Origin: Nitrospiraceae bacterium
GTDB lineage: Bacteria > Nitrospirota > Nitrospiria > Nitrospirales > Nitrospiraceae
DNA length: 15,451 bases
Assembly (NCBI GenBank): GCA_014534095.1
Contig: JACVSD010000034.1
Location: 1-15,451 of the forward strand
Reading direction: 5' to 3'
The position numbers and the translations under genes were made by a program. Shown one piece after another: positions 1 to 6,976 of the stretch. Under the pieces are notes generated by a model. The model made no database searches. It worked only from the letters and a program-made list of their open reading frames with translations, and was not told where the DNA came from. The first letter of the stretch is position 1; each line of letters starts with the position of its first letter.

Positions 1-561
1 CATGATCTGGAAGCCCCAGGCATGCAGCTGCCGCACGAGCAGCACCAGCGCGACCTTTGAGGCGTTATCGACGCGCGTGAACATGGATTCCGCGAAGAAG
101 GCGCCGCCGATGGCGACGCCATAGACTCCGCCCACCAACCGGCCACCTACCCAGGCCTCGGTGGAATGCGCATAGCCCAGCTCGTGCAGTGTGACATAGG
201 CCTCAATCATGGCGGGCGTGATCCAGGTGCCGCCCTCCGGATATTGCGGTCGCGGACCGGCGCATTCGACCATGACGTCACGAAAGCACCGGTCGAACGT
301 GATGGTGAACGCCTCTCGGCGAATCACCTTTTCTACACTACGCGGGACATGGAGACGGGCGGGAAAGAGGACCGCCCGGGGATCGGGCGACCACCATAAG
401 ATGGGCTGGTCATCGTTGTACCAGGGAAAGATGCCGTGCCGGTACGCTTCAAGCAATCGATCGGGTCGGAGATCGCCGCCGATCGCGAGCAGGCCGTCCG
501 GCGTGGCCCGCTCCACTGGAGGAAAACGAAGATCGGTCCCATGAGCAGATAACCGCACCAT
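1..561 (-). CDS. aat: Leucyl/phenylalanyl-tRNA--protein transferase, C-terminus cut by window edge
   Basis: Aat moves Leu or Phe from aminoacyl-tRNA onto the N-terminal Arg or Lys of proteins, creating an N-degron read by ClpS/ClpAP in the cytoplasm. The frame is open from the ATG at 561 to the window edge (187 codons). Family signatures seen in order are FPPVERATPDGLLAIGGDL (residues 13-31), GIFPWY (43-48), ILWWSPDPR (54-62), TWITPAMIEAY (112-122), LGYAHSTEAW (128-137) and GGAFFAESMFTRVDNASK (152-169). The family is usually 200-230 residues, so roughly the last 20-40 are missing here. The ATG at 561 is the only ATG before an in-frame stop at about 600. No strong Shine-Dalgarno is visible. 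The gene starts 36 bp after the stop of the TPR-like gene, so co-transcription is likely. The assignment is firm. Confidence 0.95.
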   Translation of the reverse strand, partial: MVRLSAHGTDLRFPPVERATPDGLLAIGGDLRPDRLLEAYRHGIFPWYNDDQPILWWSPDPRAVLFPARLHVPRSVEKVIRREAFTITFDRCFRDVMVECAGPRPQYPEGGTWITPAMIEAYVTLHELGYAHSTEAWVGGRLVGGVYGVAIGGAFFAESMFTRVDNASKVALVLLVRQLHAWGFQIM

Positions 562-597
562 ACATCGCGAAACCCGATGGCACCAGCAGGAACGGAT

Positions 598-2304
598 CTA
601 CGCCTTCGACTCCGCGGACGCGAGAATCGGCTGGAAAGTCGGATCGGCGTCGAGCACCGCTTTCAGGAGTTCGGTGTGAAGGAAGTAGCGCCAGACATCG
701 TCGTGCTTCCCCGGCACTTCGTCGAACCACTGTTTCGCTTCAGTCAAATGGTGAAGCATTTTGGCTTTATCGCCGTAATCCGGCATGAAGATCATGCTAT
801 AGGCCATCGTATATTCCGCGAGAAATTTATCGAGAGGCAACTCGGCATAGGCCAGGGACGCTTCCGCGTCGGCATAGGCTCGCAGGCTTTCCGGGTCATG
901 TAAAATCCGGTTCCAGGCCACCTTATTGATGCGGGACCAGGCCAGCTGAAGCAGGGCCTCGGCTTTGGGTGTCTTTCGACTATCCGGAATATCTTTGAGC
1001 AGCGCTTCAAACGTTTCGATCATCGGCCGCTGGTCATTGTTCCATCGGTAGGCCACACCAAGACGGAAGCGGCTGTCTAATTGTTCCGGGTGGGTCCGAG
1101 TCAGGGTCTCCAATGCGGGCAGGATGCGGTAGAGAAAATCGGCCGGCGTCGGTTGGGAGAAGCCGCCCATTTCCATCCCATTGGAAAGGTCCAGCCGTGC
1201 CGCGCCTGCGTAGATGTTCCAATAGAACTCATTCACCACCAGCGACAGAGCTGGATCTTTGACCGTCAGTTTGTGCTCATTGGCGGCTTCACGCAACAAC
1301 ATGGCGTAGAGATTTCTCGTCAGCACCATGAGGGCGTCGACCTGGTTGGGGTCGATGATCAGGACGCGGTTCAACAGCGCGACCCGGTCGCGCAGCTCGG
1401 GAAACGTCGCGGCGCGGGCCGCAGCGGCCGTGAGCGTGCCGGGCTGATCCTCCGGTCCCCACCAGACCAATGTATCGGGTAAGGCACGGCTCAGTTCGGT
1501 CGTAAACGGAATCTTCTCGGCGACCATTCCTTGGGCGTCGGGTTTGGTGGCGATCGGCAGAACGAACACGGCCGCATCGCCTGGAAACCCGTGCTTTTTG
1601 AGTCCGGTGAAGACCACCCATTGTGTGGTCACGGACTTCACCGCGCGCCGGGCCCGCTTGATCGTGTTGGCCCATTTAACCGTGCCGGCGGCGTAGGTCA
1701 CCGGCGACGTCAGAGGATCCTGGTAATGGACGGTCAATTGCACCAGCGTCGTCGGAACTCCGATCACCGGTCCATCGGACTTGAGCCGGAAGGAGCCGGC
1801 CGGAATGGTCTGGTGCCTGGCGACGGTGAGACGAAGACCGGTTCCCGGAGGTGACACGCCAAGCGCGTCCATCACGAAGGCCGTGGCGGGGAAGCGCGGC
1901 AGGTCATCTCCGTAGAACACCAATGGACCGGTGCTCGGCCAGAGAACCTCCATGCCGAGATCCGTGCGTGTGGTCGCTGATGCGTGCGCCGCGGTGAGCT
2001 GCTGCCAGCACGCGTCGTATGACGGATCAGAGGCCGGCGGGTAGGCCGCGCGACCTCTCGGGGAAGCGGTCACCAGCCGGTACTGACAGCCAAAATCCAA
2101 TTGCCCGACCGTGAGGCGGTCGCCTTTGGAAACGGCTTCCGCGTAGCGACGGGCCACGTCAACAGCGGCGGGAGTGGCGGGGCTTTTCGAGGATTTTTTC
2201 GCAGTGGCGGCGGTGGCGTGTTCCGTCGCCGCAAGCCCGAAAAGGAGACCGGTCAGCGCCCCGATGAGGACCCAAGGGTGTGTGTGAAGTTTGGTGCATA
2301 TCAT
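598..2304 (-). CDS. Exported protein of unknown function with TPR-like C-terminal half
   Basis: I do not recognise a named family. The start chosen is the ATG at 2304, because it places a signal peptide at the N-terminus (MICTKLHTHPWVLIGALTGL and on to about residue 32). The frame is open upstream to 2484, but that extension overlaps the cytochrome gene and is not signal-like. The 568-residue product has a Ser/Lys/Ala-rich stretch after the signal, then a probably beta-rich N-terminal half with two cysteines (C73, C99). From about residue 305 it is helical, with tetratricopeptide-like helix pairs, for example around 386-455 and 470-545. There is no lipobox and no heme motif, so the mature protein is probably soluble in the periplasm. 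It lies 88 bp downstream of the cytochrome gene and 36 bp upstream of aat. A role as scaffold or partner for the cytochrome/cupredoxin pair is only a guess from position. Confidence 0.8.
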   Translation of the reverse strand: MICTKLHTHPWVLIGALTGLLFGLAATEHATAATAKKSSKSPATPAAVDVARRYAEAVSKGDRLTVGQLDFGCQYRLVTASPRGRAAYPPASDPSYDACWQQLTAAHASATTRTDLGMEVLWPSTGPLVFYGDDLPRFPATAFVMDALGVSPPGTGLRLTVARHQTIPAGSFRLKSDGPVIGVPTTLVQLTVHYQDPLTSPVTYAAGTVKWANTIKRARRAVKSVTTQWVVFTGLKKHGFPGDAAVFVLPIATKPDAQGMVAEKIPFTTELSRALPDTLVWWGPEDQPGTLTAAAARAATFPELRDRVALLNRVLIIDPNQVDALMVLTRNLYAMLLREAANEHKLTVKDPALSLVVNEFYWNIYAGAARLDLSNGMEMGGFSQPTPADFLYRILPALETLTRTHPEQLDSRFRLGVAYRWNNDQRPMIETFEALLKDIPDSRKTPKAEALLQLAWSRINKVAWNRILHDPESLRAYADAEASLAYAELPLDKFLAEYTMAYSMIFMPDYGDKAKMLHHLTEAKQWFDEVPGKHDDVWRYFLHTELLKAVLDADPTFQPILASAESKA

Positions 2305-2392
2305 AGGAAGTTCCGTCCCTGTAGAAGGTCCAAAAAAACGCGTTACTCTAACATGGGCTTCGAGCGATTCGAAAGGGTGTACGGGACTCACC

Positions 2393-2791
2393 TCACGGTG
2401 CGGAAGGCGCGGGGGGAGGAGGGGTTCCGGGCTGATGGAAGTGTACGAGCGAGCGAATATAGCGGAGCACGTCACGCTGCTCATCGTCCGACAGCCGGTC
2501 TTTCCAGGCGGGCATCGCCGTGCGCGGGCGTCCTTGGGCGATCACTTGCAGCAGGTCCTTGTCGGACTTCGCGGAGGTGGCTGCGGAGATGAGGTTGCCA
2601 GGGCGGGGGGATAAAAACGGGGCCTTCGCGCCGTCGCCGCGACCCTGCGGACCATGGCACTCGAGGCAGTGCTGTTCATAGAGTCGCCGGCCTGTGTCGG
2701 TGGTCGGCACCAAAGGAGTTCCGGCTGGTAAGGACGCGGCGGTCGCGGCTAGGGTCAGGACACTACTGGTGAATATCGCGATGCGCTTCAT
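2393..2791 (-). CDS. Periplasmic class I cytochrome c (monoheme)
   Basis: Small electron carrier with one covalently bound heme. The 132-residue product has a signal peptide (about 1-23), a CLECH heme-binding motif (C42, C45, H46) and a probable axial Met ligand in RTAMPAW (M93). The conserved C-terminal helix of the family appears as LSDDEQRDVLRYIRSL (100-115), with a short Pro-rich tail after it. The order GRRLYEQHCLECHGPQGRGDG is typical of cytochrome c6/cbb3-subunit-like domains. It starts 6 bp after the stop of the cupredoxin gene, with a GGGA just before the ATG, so translational coupling is likely. A role passing electrons between the cupredoxin and a membrane oxidoreductase fits the context but is not shown. 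Confidence 0.92.
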   Translation of the reverse strand: MKRIAIFTSSVLTLAATAASLPAGTPLVPTTDTGRRLYEQHCLECHGPQGRGDGAKAPFLSPRPGNLISAATSAKSDKDLLQVIAQGRPRTAMPAWKDRLSDDEQRDVLRYIRSLVHFHQPGTPPPPAPSAP

Positions 2792-2797
2792 TCCCAG

Positions 2798-3211
2798 CTA
2801 CTCCACGACGATGATGCCGTTCATCTCATGGCCCGGCATGTCGCAGAGATAACGATACTCACCCGGGTTCGCCGGCGTAAAGTGGATTTCAGCACGACCC
2901 TCGGCGGGAACGATGACACGCTTTAAACCATCTGGTCCGAATTCCGGCGCCCCGTTGCCCGCGACGTGAAAGCTGACGCCGGTGAACAGATTGGTCGGTG
3001 CAAAGGCATGGAGTTCAGAGTCCTGATTCCAAAAGACTAGCCGGGTCCGCCGGTGCTGATGAACGATCGTTCGTGCCGGCATAAAGGCCCGACCCTGCAT
3101 CACCACCTCGACTGTTTCCTCGGGAAGTGACCCATCTCGCGCGCCGGCCATGGAGGGCACGCACACCACTGAGATGAAGCAGACGGTGATGAGTCTCAGC
3201 GAGATCCGCAT
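2798..3211 (-). CDS. Periplasmic cupredoxin-domain protein (type 1 copper)
   Basis: Exported single-domain blue-copper-like protein of 137 residues. A signal peptide covers about residues 1-24 (MRISLRLITVCFISVVCVPS, then MAGA). The copper ligands can be read as H68 (in SELHAF), C123 and H128 (in YLCDMPGHEM), with M130 the likely axial ligand. The C-terminal strand NGIIVVE closes the sandwich as in the family. The Cys-x4-His-x-Met spacing is shorter than in plastocyanin (C-x4-H-x4-M), so the site may be unusual. The gene sits 53 bp downstream of the anti-sigma gene and is almost fused to the cytochrome gene (6 bp gap). It is probably an electron carrier or copper-handling protein; the partner is unknown. 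Confidence 0.9.
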   Translation of the reverse strand: MRISLRLITVCFISVVCVPSMAGARDGSLPEETVEVVMQGRAFMPARTIVHQHRRTRLVFWNQDSELHAFAPTNLFTGVSFHVAGNGAPEFGPDGLKRVIVPAEGRAEIHFTPANPGEYRYLCDMPGHEMNGIIVVE

Positions 3212-3264
3212 TCGAGATTCATTCCCTCAGACTGGTCCAGGTGATCGGGGGTGTGGCCACTGCG

Positions 3265-3561
3265 TTATTGCCCAGCAACGGTGTTGAGAATGCGGGCCCG
3301 CATGCGCGCGCGCTCCTCCGGCGATAAGGTCGGAGTCGGTTGATGCCGACAGAGCGCCACGGTTTGACGCAGAGATGCGACAAAATCCTCGCAATTCGGG
3401 CAGGCGCCTAAGTGTTGGCGAATCTCGTCGCAAATATCGGCGGTGAGTTCGTCGTCGATGAAGGCGGACAGTTGGCGCAGAATGTCGAGACACCGCCCTT
3501 TCTCGTGTTGATGAGGCTCTGCAGCGTCTCTCGTCCGCGCCGACGTCGTGCGTTTCGCCAT
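3265..3561 (-). CDS. Zinc-finger anti-sigma factor (short, soluble)
   Basis: A 98-residue protein of the zf-HC2/ZAS type, which binds and silences an ECF sigma factor. The zinc motif H50-x3-C54-x2-C57 (in RQHLGACPNCEDF) is intact, and C24 in GRCLDILRQLSAFIDDEL (22-39) is the usual fourth ligand position just before the LSAFIDDEL helix. No transmembrane segment follows the zinc domain, so this is a cytoplasmic anti-sigma, like redox-sensing RsrA-type proteins, not a membrane-anchored one. It starts 14 bp after the stop of the sigma gene, so the two are co-transcribed and very likely a cognate pair. Redox or metal sensing through the zinc thiols is known in relatives and only inferred here. Confidence 0.88.
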   Translation of the reverse strand: MAKRTTSARTRDAAEPHQHEKGRCLDILRQLSAFIDDELTADICDEIRQHLGACPNCEDFVASLRQTVALCRHQPTPTLSPEERARMRARILNTVAGQ

Positions 3562-3575
3562 GGTTGTCTCTTTGC

Positions 3576-4196
3576 CTAGGCCCCTTGCCCATCAGGGACG
3601 GGCCGGGTATCCGCCATCCCACGCGCGCTCAGTTCCTGCCGCACAAACAAGCGGGCTCGATGCAGCCGCGATTTTACGGCTCGTTCGTTCAGGCCGACAA
3701 TGGTTGCGACTTCCTTGGCGCTGAGACCTTCCATGTCCCGCAGCACCAGCACCATCTTATACTTCTTCGGTAACTTGTTGATCGCGGCGTCAAGCGCTTG
3801 GCGCAATTCCTTGTTCTGCAACGCTTCCTCGGGTGTCTGGCCCTCCATCGGGATCTGGAGCTTGAACTCACCTTCGGAAGTGGGAATGAAATCTTCCAGC
3901 GACAGTTCCCTCTCCGGCTCACCTTTGCGTTTGCGTCGCATCCGGATGCAGGCTCGAGCGGCAATCGTATAGAGCCAGGTTGAGATCTGCGCGTCGCCAC
4001 GGAACGTGTGAAGTCCTCGATAGGCATTCAGAAACGTTTCCTGCACCAGGTCCTTGGCCGTTTCGGTTTCACCGCACAGACGGTTGGCGAAGCGGTAGAG
4101 GCGATCGACATGGTCGCGATACAGCTTGTCAAAGTACTCCGGCGTGGGTGATGCGAGGGGCCGTTCAGGTTGATGGACCGGGGGCAGAGCGCTCAT
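3576..4196 (-). CDS. RNA polymerase sigma factor, ECF subfamily (SigE/RpoE-like)
   Basis: An alternative sigma factor that directs RNA polymerase to a small regulon. Of 206 residues, region 2 covers about 21-90 (YFDKLYRDHVDRLYRFA; DLVQETFLNAYRGLHTF; STWLYTIAARACIR). Region 4 covers about 133-188, with the helix-turn-helix at GLSAKEVATIVGLNERAVKSRLHRAR. The linker 91-130 is acidic. The anti-sigma gene follows after 14 bp. There is no Shine-Dalgarno before the ATG at 4196; instead a good -35/-10 pair ends 6 bp upstream, which suggests leaderless translation. The first in-frame Met after this start is far inside region 2, so an internal ATG start is not plausible. The target promoters are unknown. 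Position suggests that the cupredoxin and cytochrome genes may be part of its regulon. Confidence 0.93.
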   Translation of the reverse strand: MSALPPVHQPERPLASPTPEYFDKLYRDHVDRLYRFANRLCGETETAKDLVQETFLNAYRGLHTFRGDAQISTWLYTIAARACIRMRRKRKGEPERELSLEDFIPTSEGEFKLQIPMEGQTPEEALQNKELRQALDAAINKLPKKYKMVLVLRDMEGLSAKEVATIVGLNERAVKSRLHRARLFVRQELSARGMADTRPVPDGQGA

Positions 4197-4202
4197 CCGC
4201 CG

Positions 4203-4232
4203 AGTCTACGGAGGGACGGAAAAGAGAGTCAA
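4203..4232 (-). promoter_or_regulatory. Candidate sigma-70 type promoter of the sigma/anti-sigma operon
   Basis: Read on the minus strand: TTGACT (4232-4227), 18 bp spacer, TAGACT (4208-4203). These match 5 of 6 and 4 of 6 consensus bases. The ATG of the sigma gene begins only 6 bp downstream of the -10 box, so the predicted transcript would start at or next to the initiation codon. This is visual matching only. Confidence 0.45.
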
Positions 4233-4257
4233 GGAACCTGACAGGGCGGTGGTGAGT

Positions 4258-5388
4258 TTACTTGAATCGATGAAAGGCAACCACGCTGCCTTCGCTGTTC
4301 AACTCCACCGTGATGGGGTGACCTTCCCGGAGCCCGGTCAGGGCAACTTTGCCCCTGTCAGTGGGATAGATCTGTTCCCCGTCCGGCGTCCACAGCGTCA
4401 CGCTGCTGTGCTCCGATGTCGCGAAGTGTAGTGGGCCAGTTACGAAGCGGCGCGCCGGAGCGACAGCTTGCGCGGAACCAAGATCCGCCACCATATGGCG
4501 GTTATGGATGTGCAAGGTCATGACCTGTCCGACCTTCGCGTTTTTGATCCCGATCTTTGCATTCACATTCACGATGCCGATCGGCGTGCGGAAGAAGATG
4601 AAATTGGATTTAAGCTTGGACACCGTCCCACTCAGCAAGAGATGGGTGTCCGAGTCGCCCGGGGGCAGTTGGCCCACTTGCAGATCGAATTGCAGGTCGC
4701 GCAATCCGACGATGGTGTCGGCGTCGTCGGCTTCGAGAGTGACCAAGTCGCCGTCATGCCGCGCGTCCAACGCTTTAGCGTGAGGTCCATAGTGGAACGA
4801 CTTTTCTCCTTCGGGAGTCCATCGCCGCACGGTTTTCCCGTCCCGGTCCCCTGATTTTAGAGGCCCGCTGAGATAACGGTGCACGAGCGCCCCGTCGGTC
4901 CGCTTGCGGATGTCGACGGCGACATCGGCGCCGTGGACGAAGAAGGTCACTTCTTGGGAGGCGCGCAAGTCCTTCAATGTGGTCTTGGAACTGAGGGTCA
5001 GCAAGCCGACCGGGGTCCTGAGAAAGACAATGCCGGGCTTGGTGCGCCAGATGGCTCCCTTGAGTACGATGGACGGATTGACTTCGGTAGGCGCCGCCGT
5101 GGTGACGTCGGAGGAAGTGGAGTCCGCGGAGGATGCGCCGTCCGAGGAAGTGCTTTCCGAGGAGGTCCCCGCCGAGGACGTGCCTTCCGGGGAGGTGCCG
5201 TCCTGGGAGGTCCCAGCTAGGGAAGTGTCAGCCGGTGAAGTGTCAGCCGGGGAGGACGTGCCGTCGGGAGGTTCGGGAGGAGTCGGCTCCTCGGCCGTGA
5301 AACCGGAGGACGAGAGGGTGACGATGCAGGTCGCCACCACGAGGCACAGGCTGACCAACCACCGTCGATGGAATGCCGTGCTCAACAT
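4258..5388 (-). CDS. Exported protein of unknown function with Ser/Thr repeat linker and two duplicated domains
   Basis: I do not recognise a named family. From the ATG at 5388 the product has 376 residues. A signal peptide covers about 1-32 (HRRW, then a hydrophobic core LVSLCLVVATCIVTL, then SGFTA). Residues 33-104 form a low-complexity linker rich in Ser, Thr, Gly and Asp, built on a five-residue unit of the type xxGTS. Two homologous segments follow, at about 108-232 and 251-374. Each contains FxRTPxG (FLRTPVG at 122, FFRTPIG at 265), a YLSGPL or FVTGPL element, and WTPEGE or WTPDGE (190, 333). The frame is open to an ATG at 5478, but the start at 5388 puts the signal peptide at the N-terminus. 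The gene lies 147 bp after der and 61 bp before the sigma gene on the same strand. The mature protein is probably periplasmic or surface-exposed. Confidence 0.78.
   Translation of the reverse strand: MLSTAFHRRWLVSLCLVVATCIVTLSSSGFTAEEPTPPEPPDGTSSPADTSPADTSLAGTSQDGTSPEGTSSAGTSSESTSSDGASSADSTSSDVTTAAPTEVNPSIVLKGAIWRTKPGIVFLRTPVGLLTLSSKTTLKDLRASQEVTFFVHGADVAVDIRKRTDGALVHRYLSGPLKSGDRDGKTVRRWTPEGEKSFHYGPHAKALDARHDGDLVTLEADDADTIVGLRDLQFDLQVGQLPPGDSDTHLLLSGTVSKLKSNFIFFRTPIGIVNVNAKIGIKNAKVGQVMTLHIHNRHMVADLGSAQAVAPARRFVTGPLHFATSEHSSVTLWTPDGEQIYPTDRGKVALTGLREGHPITVELNSEGSVVAFHRFK
5111..5266. repeat. 15-bp tandem repeat array inside the exported-protein gene
   Basis: Eight consecutive, imperfect 15-bp units run from 5129 to 5248, each starting near GAGGA or GGGGA on the plus strand. 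They are flanked by 18-bp variants at 5111-5128 and 5249-5266. In the minus-strand coding frame each unit encodes five residues of the type xxGTS, forming the Ser/Thr-rich linker. All unit lengths are multiples of three, so copy-number change would keep the frame. Confidence 0.85.
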
Positions 5389-5468
5389 TGAATGGTCACG
5401 TCGCGAAGTTTGGAGTGGTTGACGAGGTGATTCGTGCAACGGGTTTGATGTCTCGTCACGGTCATAAG

Positions 5469-5498
5469 CGAATAACATGGGCCTCCCAGAGAGGTCAA
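5469..5498 (-). promoter_or_regulatory. Possible promoter for the duplicated-domain exported protein
   Basis: On the minus strand, TTGACC (5498-5493) is followed after 18 bp by TATTCG (5474-5469). The -35 is good (5 of 6), the -10 poor (3 of 6). It would start transcription near 5462, which is downstream of the upstream ATG at 5478 and so supports the ATG at 5388. Weak evidence. Confidence 0.25.
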
Positions 5499-5535
5499 CC
5501 GCCTCCCCACGACGGAGAGCAGGTAAAACGACCCG

Positions 5536-6912
5536 TCATTTTTTTCGCGCGAGCAAACGCATGGGCGTTCCGGTAAAGCTGTAGCTCTCGCGAAGCTGAT
5601 TTTCAAGGAACCGCATATAGGCGGGGGTAATATCTTGCGGATGCCCGACAAACAAGGCGAACACCGGTGGTTTCGTCGCGACCTGGGTCATGAATGCCGA
5701 CTTCGTCACCTTGGTGGGCTTGCCTTTGCGGACCGGCAGGGGGTGCGTACTTAGAATGGTTTGTAGCCAGGTATTCAAGGTTCCGGTGGGAATGCGCTTA
5801 GTAAACATCCCGTGCACCTGATTGATCGTCGGGAATAACTGCCGAAGCGACTCGGGCTTCAGCGCCGAGCCGTATAACACCGGGGCCCACGTCAGGAACG
5901 GGAACCGGCGGTGGAGTTCCAGTTCGTATGCCTCCCTCGCCGCCGCATCACCGGTACGAAGATCCCATTTGTTGACCAAGAGCAGGCAGGCACGCCCCTG
6001 CTTCAGAATAGCGCCGGCAATCTTGGTGTCCTGCTCCGTGACGCCCTCTTCTCCGTCCAATAAGAGGACTGCGACGTCGGATCGGCCGATCGCGCGAAGT
6101 GAACGCATCACGCTATAGCCTTCGATGCCGGCATCGATCCGTCCCCGCCTTCGGATACCGGCCGTGTCCGTGAAGATATAGCGTTGCCCGTCATAGGTCA
6201 CCAAGGAATCAATCGGATCTCGTGTGGTGCCGGGGATATCGCTGACCACCACGCGCTCTTCGCCGAGCACCGCATTGACGAGTGTGGATTTGCCGACGTT
6301 CGGACGGCCTACGATGGCGATGCGGGGAAGTGGGGTCAATTCAGCCGCTTCGTCGGCCGCCGGCAGCAAGGGATAGAGTGCGTCGAGCAAGTCGGAGACG
6401 CCGATGCCGTGCTCGGCCGAAACCGGATACAGGTCATCTTTACCGAGCCGGTAGAACTCTGCGACGAGCGGTTCGGCTTTGGGGGTGTCAATCTTATTGA
6501 CGACAAAAAACACCGGTTTGGTCGTGCCCCGCAGTAGCCGGACGACTTCTTGATCAGCCGGCATGAGCCCGGACCTGCCATCCATGACGAACATCAAGAT
6601 ATCCGCTTCGGCAATCGCCAGTTCGGATTGGCGTCGAATCAGCGCCAGCATCCCGTCAGAGGCCGACGGTTCCAGCCCTCCCGTATCGACCAGCCGGAAT
6701 TTGCGGTTCCGATAAGATGCATCTGCGTAATTCCGGTCGCGCGTGACCCCGGCGACGTCATCGACGATCGCCGTCTTGACGCCCAGGATTTTATTGAAGA
6801 GCGTCGATTTGCCGACGTTGGGCCTCCCGATGATCGCCACCAGCGGCATGGGCGCGTCGGAGGAGTAGGGCAGCGTCGCGGTGGTGGTCGGGGAGTCGCG
6901 GGTGTGTTTCAT
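5536..6912 (-). CDS. der: Ribosome biogenesis GTPase Der (EngA)
   Basis: Essential double GTPase that helps late 50S subunit assembly. From the ATG at 6912 it has 458 residues. The first G domain shows GRPNVGKS (29-36), DTGG (76-79), NKID (139-142) and SAE (165-167). The second shows GRPNVGKS (202-209), DTAG (249-252), NKWD (314-317) and GSAL (349-351). A C-terminal KH-like domain covers about 360-458, ending in the basic RLLARKK. Most family members begin a few residues before the first VAIIGRPNVG, which would correspond to the Met at 6849 (437 residues). I keep 6912 because a promoter-like pair lies just upstream of it; neither ATG has a clear Shine-Dalgarno. The gene is divergent from the HAD phosphatase gene, with a 64-bp gap. 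Function is certain, start is not. Confidence 0.95.
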   Translation of the reverse strand: MKHTRDSPTTTATLPYSSDAPMPLVAIIGRPNVGKSTLFNKILGVKTAIVDDVAGVTRDRNYADASYRNRKFRLVDTGGLEPSASDGMLALIRRQSELAIAEADILMFVMDGRSGLMPADQEVVRLLRGTTKPVFFVVNKIDTPKAEPLVAEFYRLGKDDLYPVSAEHGIGVSDLLDALYPLLPAADEAAELTPLPRIAIVGRPNVGKSTLVNAVLGEERVVVSDIPGTTRDPIDSLVTYDGQRYIFTDTAGIRRRGRIDAGIEGYSVMRSLRAIGRSDVAVLLLDGEEGVTEQDTKIAGAILKQGRACLLLVNKWDLRTGDAAAREAYELELHRRFPFLTWAPVLYGSALKPESLRQLFPTINQVHGMFTKRIPTGTLNTWLQTILSTHPLPVRKGKPTKVTKSAFMTQVATKPPVFALFVGHPQDITPAYMRFLENQLRESYSFTGTPMRLLARKK

Positions 6913-6922
6913 GTAGGCGTGG

Positions 6923-6952
6923 ACCGTAACACAGGATTTTTGGCAAAGACAA
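6923..6952 (-). promoter_or_regulatory. Candidate der promoter
   Basis: On the minus strand, TTGTCT (6952-6947), 18 bp spacer, TACGGT (6928-6923), ending 10 bp before the ATG at 6912. Both boxes are moderate matches (4 of 6 and 3 of 6). It overlaps the candidate promoter of the divergent HAD gene. Confidence 0.3.
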
Positions 6953-6969
6953 CCAGCGTGCGGTACACT
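6940..6969 (+). promoter_or_regulatory. Candidate promoter of the HAD phosphatase gene
   Basis: TTGGCA (6940-6945), 18 bp spacer, TACACT (6964-6969), matching 5 of 6 and 4 of 6 consensus bases. The -10 box ends 7 bp before the ATG at 6977, where no Shine-Dalgarno is present, so a leaderless transcript is predicted. Confidence 0.4.
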
Positions 6970-6976
6970 CGCCGCT

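Noticed and set aside
2305..2484. N-terminal extension of the TPR-like protein to an ATG at 2484
   Set aside because: It overlaps the cytochrome gene in another frame, is not signal-like, and would bury the evident signal peptide that starts at 2304.
2101..2592. A 163-codon plus-strand frame opposite the cytochrome and TPR-like genes
   Set aside because: Low-complexity Arg/Gly-rich composition typical of the antisense of GC-rich coding sequence, and no ribosome site.
3227..3622. A 131-codon minus-strand frame over the anti-sigma gene
   Set aside because: It overlaps the anti-sigma gene in a different frame; the anti-sigma frame has the intact zinc motif.
5111..5266. CRISPR array
   Set aside because: The repeats are contiguous 15-bp coding units without spacers.
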